From NCBI RefSeq assembly GCF_954871325.1, contig NC_088777.1, forward strand, positions 47,469,366-47,533,365: DNA of 64,000 bases, given 5' to 3'. The DNA comes from Gordionus sp. m RMFG-2023 (lineage: Eukaryota > Nematomorpha > Gordioida > Chordodea > Parachordodidae). Positions 59,380-64,000 of the stretch are shown here, in pieces (the stretch's first letter is position 1; each line of letters opens with the position of its first letter). The position numbers were made by a program, and so were the translations under genes. Below the pieces are notes generated by a model that saw only the letters and a list, made by a program, of their open reading frames with translations, had not been told where the DNA came from and did not search any database.

Positions 59380-60690
59380 ACAACCATTTTAACGATGTAC
59401 AAAGTTTATCGTAAAATTTTAATTTTGATAGTCACAGGACCACCAGAAAACGGGGGGGGGGTCGACATAAGATAATTATCGAAATAAAATAGAAATGGAA
59501 GATATAAGATAGTGTGTTGTTAAATGGCTGGCTAACTCAGTATTTTATCCAGAAAAATATTACGCAAGCCCAAAAATTTTATAGAAGGTTCAAAGGTCTA
59601 GACATATAGTATCGATATTTCGAGGCCTTTTATGGCGAAAATATTGAGTTAGCCCGTTTTTAAACGTTTAACAACATTAGTATAAGATGATAGGGGCGGG
59701 GGGGGGGAGAAGAGGTAGGGGTAAGGAGTATAACGGGTAAGGACTTGGGGGAAGTTTGGTTTTACAACATATTTATCATATTTTATTATAATTATTTGTA
59801 CATATTAAAATTAAAAAACTAAACCAAGAAAATGTTAGAAGAACTCTAAAATATTTTGGGTTAGGAAATATATCCTCGATCCAAAACTTCCAAAAATAGT
59901 AAACTTGATAACAATGTTTATAATTCTACAGAATGGCCATCACTTAGTTCTAATCTAAAGTCCATTAAAGATATCTGGAGATTCATCAAATGAGGCTCTC
60001 AATTACAGAGGTGGGCAGGCGGGTCCATAGCATATGTTAAGTAGGGATTCATAAAACGGGGAAGGAGGGGGGTTAAAACCCTCTTGCGAGTCTAAAACTA
60101 AGTTACGCAAATTATATATGTTTATTAAGTATCCTAATATACTCATTTATATTTATAGCTTATTATATTTGAATGCCATTGCCATATAAAAATGTACCAA
60201 TTAAAAATTATAATTTTTATTTATTTACACCCCCCCCCCTCCCCTCGTACTCCACAATGTTTTTCAGAATCAAATTTAATTACTATTTATAAATACACTT
60301 TCAAATTGATTCCTTAATAAAAAAATTCATTATAATCCTCCATAAAATGTTTAGAAAATCAGTAGGAGCCTTGAAATCCAATTTTTTTTAGTAGATATCC
60401 TATATTATATTATCGTTTTTATATCATGGATTTATGATAGTTACAGCTTTTAATTTAGAAGAAATACCTTTAAAATAATATCCAAAAAAATATTCTCAGC
60501 TGATATGTAATTAATCTATTATTTTCAAATAGTTATCGCTTATTCTTAATGCTAAAATAATGGATTTTACCTCCATTTGGGATTCGAAAAACTAATATAG
60601 TTCTAAATTCAAGAATTCATAACTTGGTAATTCAATGCTTAAAGGAATGTGTTAAGTAAATTGGAAAAATATTTTAAAAAATGATTAAAA
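59380..60690 (-). repeat. Third copy (C) of the serpin-flanking repeat, inverted
   Basis: The reverse complement matches copy B from about 40790 to 42410 and copy A from 32750, including the C-tract with CCCCTCG (60230-60244), the GGGAATCCCTAC block and the pyrimidine block. It carries no serpin. A 170-bp MITE (59511-59680) interrupts it. Confidence 0.75.
59511..59680. mobile_element. hAT MITE with empty site preserved in copy B
   Basis: A 170-bp element between perfect 8-bp duplications TATAAGAT (59503-59510, 59681-59688). The ends AGTGTGTTGTTAAA and, reversed, CTAATGTTGTTAAA resemble the FB1 end TAGTGTTGTTAAA. The corresponding place in copy B (near 42290) has a single ATCTTATA, the uninterrupted site. 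Confidence 0.8.
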
Positions 60691-60699
60691 ATAAATTAA

Positions 60700-62577
60700 G
60701 AATTCCAAACCTTTTAATGTTTGTTAAAGTTACTTATTACAAAAATAGTTTAGGGAAGCATATTTTTAGAGATATTTCCAACTTTTAATAAGTTAAATAA
60801 AAATATTAAGTGCAAATTTTTATGAAAAATAAATAATATATTATGTGTTGATTTATATATTTCTTGAAATGCAAATAAATTTTATTCTAAATCAATTATT
60901 TTTATTTCATTAAAATTTCTATTTTATAGTAAAATTATACTAATTATTAATTATTATTAAAATAATGTTGTAACTAATAACTTTTTTTTTATAGATGTAC
61001 CTTTAGCAATTTATTTTAAAAGTTAATTTAACAAAACTATACTAATATTCTTCAAAAACTATTTGAAAATTAAATAATAAAGACAAAAATAAGACATTAA
61101 AAAAGAATTTTAAAAAAATGAAAAACTTCAGTTTATATTACGGCTCAAAAACTTAATAGTTTTAGGTCCAAATTTTCTAAAATGGTCTTTACAAATATTA
61201 AATTTTCGCAATTTTGATAGTGCATTCCAGAAGATAATTGGTAGCAAATACATCGAAATATGTACAATCCCAAGCTAATTCTTTTTTTCCCTGATTGGAA
61301 AGATTATTATGCCAATTGGTATTTTTTTTGTCAGCTGCGTTGGGTCCTACGGGTGGCAGGGTAGATCATGGTTTATTCTGAATCTTACCTTATTGATTGT
61401 TTGATATAGGGAGTTTTTCCTCTCGCTGAATATGCAGGTTTGGATAGATTGGGGTTAAATTTTAAAAAAAAGCTTGGGGGGGGGGGCCTGATTTATAAGA
61501 TATCGACTTGTGGTTGGGGCCAAAAATTTACCACCTAATAAAATTACACCAAAAACAACATTCATTTTGCTATTGTAATCACCTCCAATCTGGATAATTT
61601 CTGATAGGAGACTCGCTCAGGCACTTTTAAAACCTCTATAATGACGATATTATTCACCACAAAAATTTTATATTCGAACCCCCCCTAAATAGTTTTAATT
61701 AAAAAAAAGTAAAATTAAATTAGCAAAAACATGAAATCCAAAATAGAAAAAAAGTATACATCCTATGAATATTGTAATTACACACCCGGCTCCTAGCAAG
61801 AAAAAATACCCGGCAGAGCACGAAAATGTTAACGATTTAATTATTTTTTCATATTCTAGATATAAATAAAAATAAATTCTATTTTATATAACTCTTTTAA
61901 AAAAATTTTTTAATAGAACATTTTTATTTTATATATATACTTATCTATTCTTTAAAAAATATTTATATTTATACATATATTTATCCGTTCTTAGAATAAA
62001 ATATTTGTATTTTCTTCATATGGTCAAGCCAGAACCGGGCAAAACAATAAAAATTTAATTTGGAGTGAGACTGGGTAAAGACGTGATAAGAAAATATATT
62101 CCTAATTAGATAAGGTAACAATACAATCTATTTTATTATCATCATTAGATTTTTTGCTAATATTTTTAATTATTAATCTTAATTTTAAGTTGGCAATCAT
62201 CATTGACAAAAAATTTTAAAAACCGAGCAGGGTACCTGTAGAAAAAGATTGGAACCTGACTATAACAAATTCGAGTCGAGCCTGAAAACATGCAGACCTC
62301 TACTTTTTATCCCTATTTTTTTTAAATTACCATTTTGCGTCTTATCCTATTTCAGTGATAGAAGTAACTACGCTCTATTCCTTGAAGTAAAAAATTCAAT
62401 TTCTACCCTCTCTAAAGCTAACAAATAATATTCATATCTCAGCCAAAATAGTGGGTGGGGATAGTTAAATATAAGAAAAAATTATTTTCCTTTTTTTTTA
62501 CCATTGTAATTATATTTATGTTGTTAATATTATTGTCGCATAAGCTATTTTCAATGCACGTTTCGTAATATAATGTT
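60700..62577. other. Intergenic sequence with repeat remnants
   Basis: No host gene seen. It contains an 11-G run (61476-61486), a retroelement coding fossil (61198-61363), and a repeat ending GCAGACCTCTA at about 62301, which reversed (TAGAGGTCTGC) matches the hAT end of the element at 5580. CCCGGC-type words at 61790-61815 and 62030-62040 may belong to that repeat. Confidence 0.4.
61198..61363 (-). pseudogene. Fossil fragment of a reverse-transcribing element
   Basis: A short minus-strand coding remnant containing GKKELAWDCTYFDVFATNYL, which recalls the L-x-W-D-x-T...D-x-F-A signature found near the C terminus of some retroelement polyproteins. The family could not be settled. It is broken and looks old. 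Confidence 0.35.
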
Positions 62578-64000
62578 ATGTCTAATGAACATGACTACCC
62601 TTTCCATTATGATTACTCTAAAGAGCAACCAACTAGGTACAATAAATGACATAATTGGCTACCAATTATTAATTATTTTTTGGGCAATTAAATATTCAAT
62701 ATGGGAGCTTTAAGAAATAATTCTGAGCATTCAGAATTTTCTAAGCATTTTTAACATTTATTCTAAGGATTTAAAAAATTTGTGTTTTTCAGAATGTTAC
62801 ACTTTTTTTTTAAAAAAAAAAATTTTTTGATTAAATTAGAAACTTAAATATAATTTATTTATAATCAAATTGAAATGAAATAAATAATTTTCCAATTATT
62901 TAACTTCTTAGAAGAACTTTCATAATTATTACGTTTTTCTTTTCCTTTTATTTATAAAGGCATCGAAAGAAGATATTATCTCTAATTGCCAAGGCGACTT
63001 TTTAACAAAAGATCTTATACTGGGAAAGTTGAAAGTTATGTAACGAAGTTAAATACGATTATGATCATTTGATAATGAAAATTATAATATATTTTAAATA
63101 TTATAAAATAATAAAATAATAAAGGACAATCTTTTCATTTGGGTAATATTTATGTGACTATAGTTATTTATGGGGTATAAATGATGTCTTATATTTTTAT
63201 TGGGTGAACCAATAAATGATCTAAATAGCTTCTTAGCAATAACTTAATAGTTTTCTATTCACTTTCACTAATCAAATTTAACAATAGATAACACTTTTAA
63301 TTTAAAATTATATGTATACCGAAGTGTGCTTATTTTCCCGATAAAAGGCTACGACTAGTCCATATGACATTTTCGACTTCAATCTGATTACAACCATAGG
63401 AAGAGGCATATATGGAAAGGTTTATCTAGCTGAGCTAACTCGGCAGGCCTATGCCATAAAAGTGGTAAAGCGACATATCGTTCACGATATCGAGGTTTGT
63501 ACATTTATTTCATTATTTTATTTTGCAAAAAGGATTTTTTTTTACTTAATTATTAATTTGCACATACTCTACCCTCCATTTACTTTCGCATTAAATTTTA
63601 ATTTTTCTAAGCTTGCCATCTCTGATCAAAATTATTCAATTTGAAATTTAAATTATATTTTTATTTTTAATGAATATCGATTCTGTTGATGCAATTCAAA
63701 CAGAAAAGCGGGTCCTGGAAACCGCCACAAATCATCCATTCTTATTGGATTTCTATTCAATTTTCCAAACTCCTACCAGGTATATTTTATAATTGATTTT
63801 TATTATTATTTTATATTAAAGAAATATATATCTTAAACAATTAAATATTATAATAAATTGATATCATGTTAATATGTTAAACGTGTTTAAAATTTCCATA
63901 TGTGTCTCAGTTATATATTCATGTTAGAGAACGTGAACGGAAAAGAATTTGCCTTCAACTAAAAAGACATGGTAAGCTCTACGAAGAGGGAAAGGCCTCA
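62578..64000 (+). pseudogene. PKC-like AGC protein kinase, damaged, runs off the window
   Basis: Exon 1 (62578-62636, MSNEHDYPFHYDYSKEQPT) joins in phase to exon 2 (63359-63494), which starts the kinase domain directly: FDFNLITTIGRGIYGKVYLA with the glycine loop GRGIYGKV and the ATP lysine in YAIKVVKR. Exon 3 (to 63779) has SVDAIQTEKRVLETATNHPF (alpha-C glutamate) and LLDFYSIFQTPT. Exon 4 (from 63911) has IFMLENVNGKEFAF, then KRHGKLYEEGKAS in another frame. The closest pattern is atypical PKC (QTEK...NHPFL...YVNG). No C1 or PB1 domain fits in front, so the kinase would be catalytic-only. Exon 3 has no in-phase AG acceptor and exon 4 needs a one-base shift after FAF, so this is probably a pseudogene unless the sequence has errors. 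Confidence 0.7.

Overview
The window looks like a metazoan nuclear genome that is very A+T-rich (by eye about three quarters A+T or more) and heavily repeat-laden. All host genes are spliced with GT-AG introns, some as short as 39-45 nt, while others are swollen to kilobases by transposons. Two secreted serpins, an RNA polymerase III large subunit, an SSU72 phosphatase and a PKC-like kinase indicate an animal. The combination of AT richness, tiny introns and secreted serpins would suit a parasitic cnidarian such as a myxozoan, but that placement is inference, not shown by the window.

Layout. 1-10.5 kb: the 5' part of POLR3A on the minus strand (five exons, 214 codons), with a 7.4-kb intron that holds a palindromic Mutator-like element, a deleted hAT element and a hAT MITE. 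The last exon of another minus-strand gene ends 32 bp upstream of the POLR3A ATG. 10.5-23.5 kb: mostly repeats, dominated by a 4.46-kb foldback element (FB1, 14954-19408) with an 8-bp target duplication, inserted in the T-arm of a tRNA-like sequence that itself lies in an older element with a 9-bp duplication. 23.5-27.7 kb: the 3' exons of a plus-strand gene face SSU72 (minus, three exons). 27.97-31.1 kb: a nearly full-length but dead RTE-type LINE with an 18-bp target duplication. 32.7-47.2 kb: a segmental duplication carrying two apparently intact serpin genes (388 and 389 aa) plus a serpin fragment. 47.5-54.6 kb: a 7.1-kb foldback element (FB2). 54.6-56.6 kb: a Tc1/mariner-IS630 transposon that looks intact. 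57.0-59.3 kb: a third foldback-like element (FB3) whose loop holds exon-like sequence. 59.4-60.7 kb: an inverted partial copy of the serpin-flanking repeat. 62.6-64 kb: the start of a PKC-like kinase gene that appears damaged and runs off the window.

How it fits together. The host genes are housekeeping (Pol III transcription, CTD/RNA-processing phosphatase), signalling (kinase) and secreted protease inhibition (serpins); they do not form one pathway. What unites the window is DNA rearrangement: palindromic elements of hAT- and Mutator-like character, nested insertions dated by target duplications, and tandem duplication of a serpin in which the reactive loop has diverged while the scaffold has not. 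The most unusual items are the foldback elements FB1 and FB2, which have unrelated ends yet share a 12-bp palindrome (TGACAATTGTCA) in every ~117-119-bp subrepeat; the intact transposon with a short D-D-30-E catalytic spacing; and the serpin pair. Exon models were read by eye from homology, reading phase and splice sites, and were not computed.
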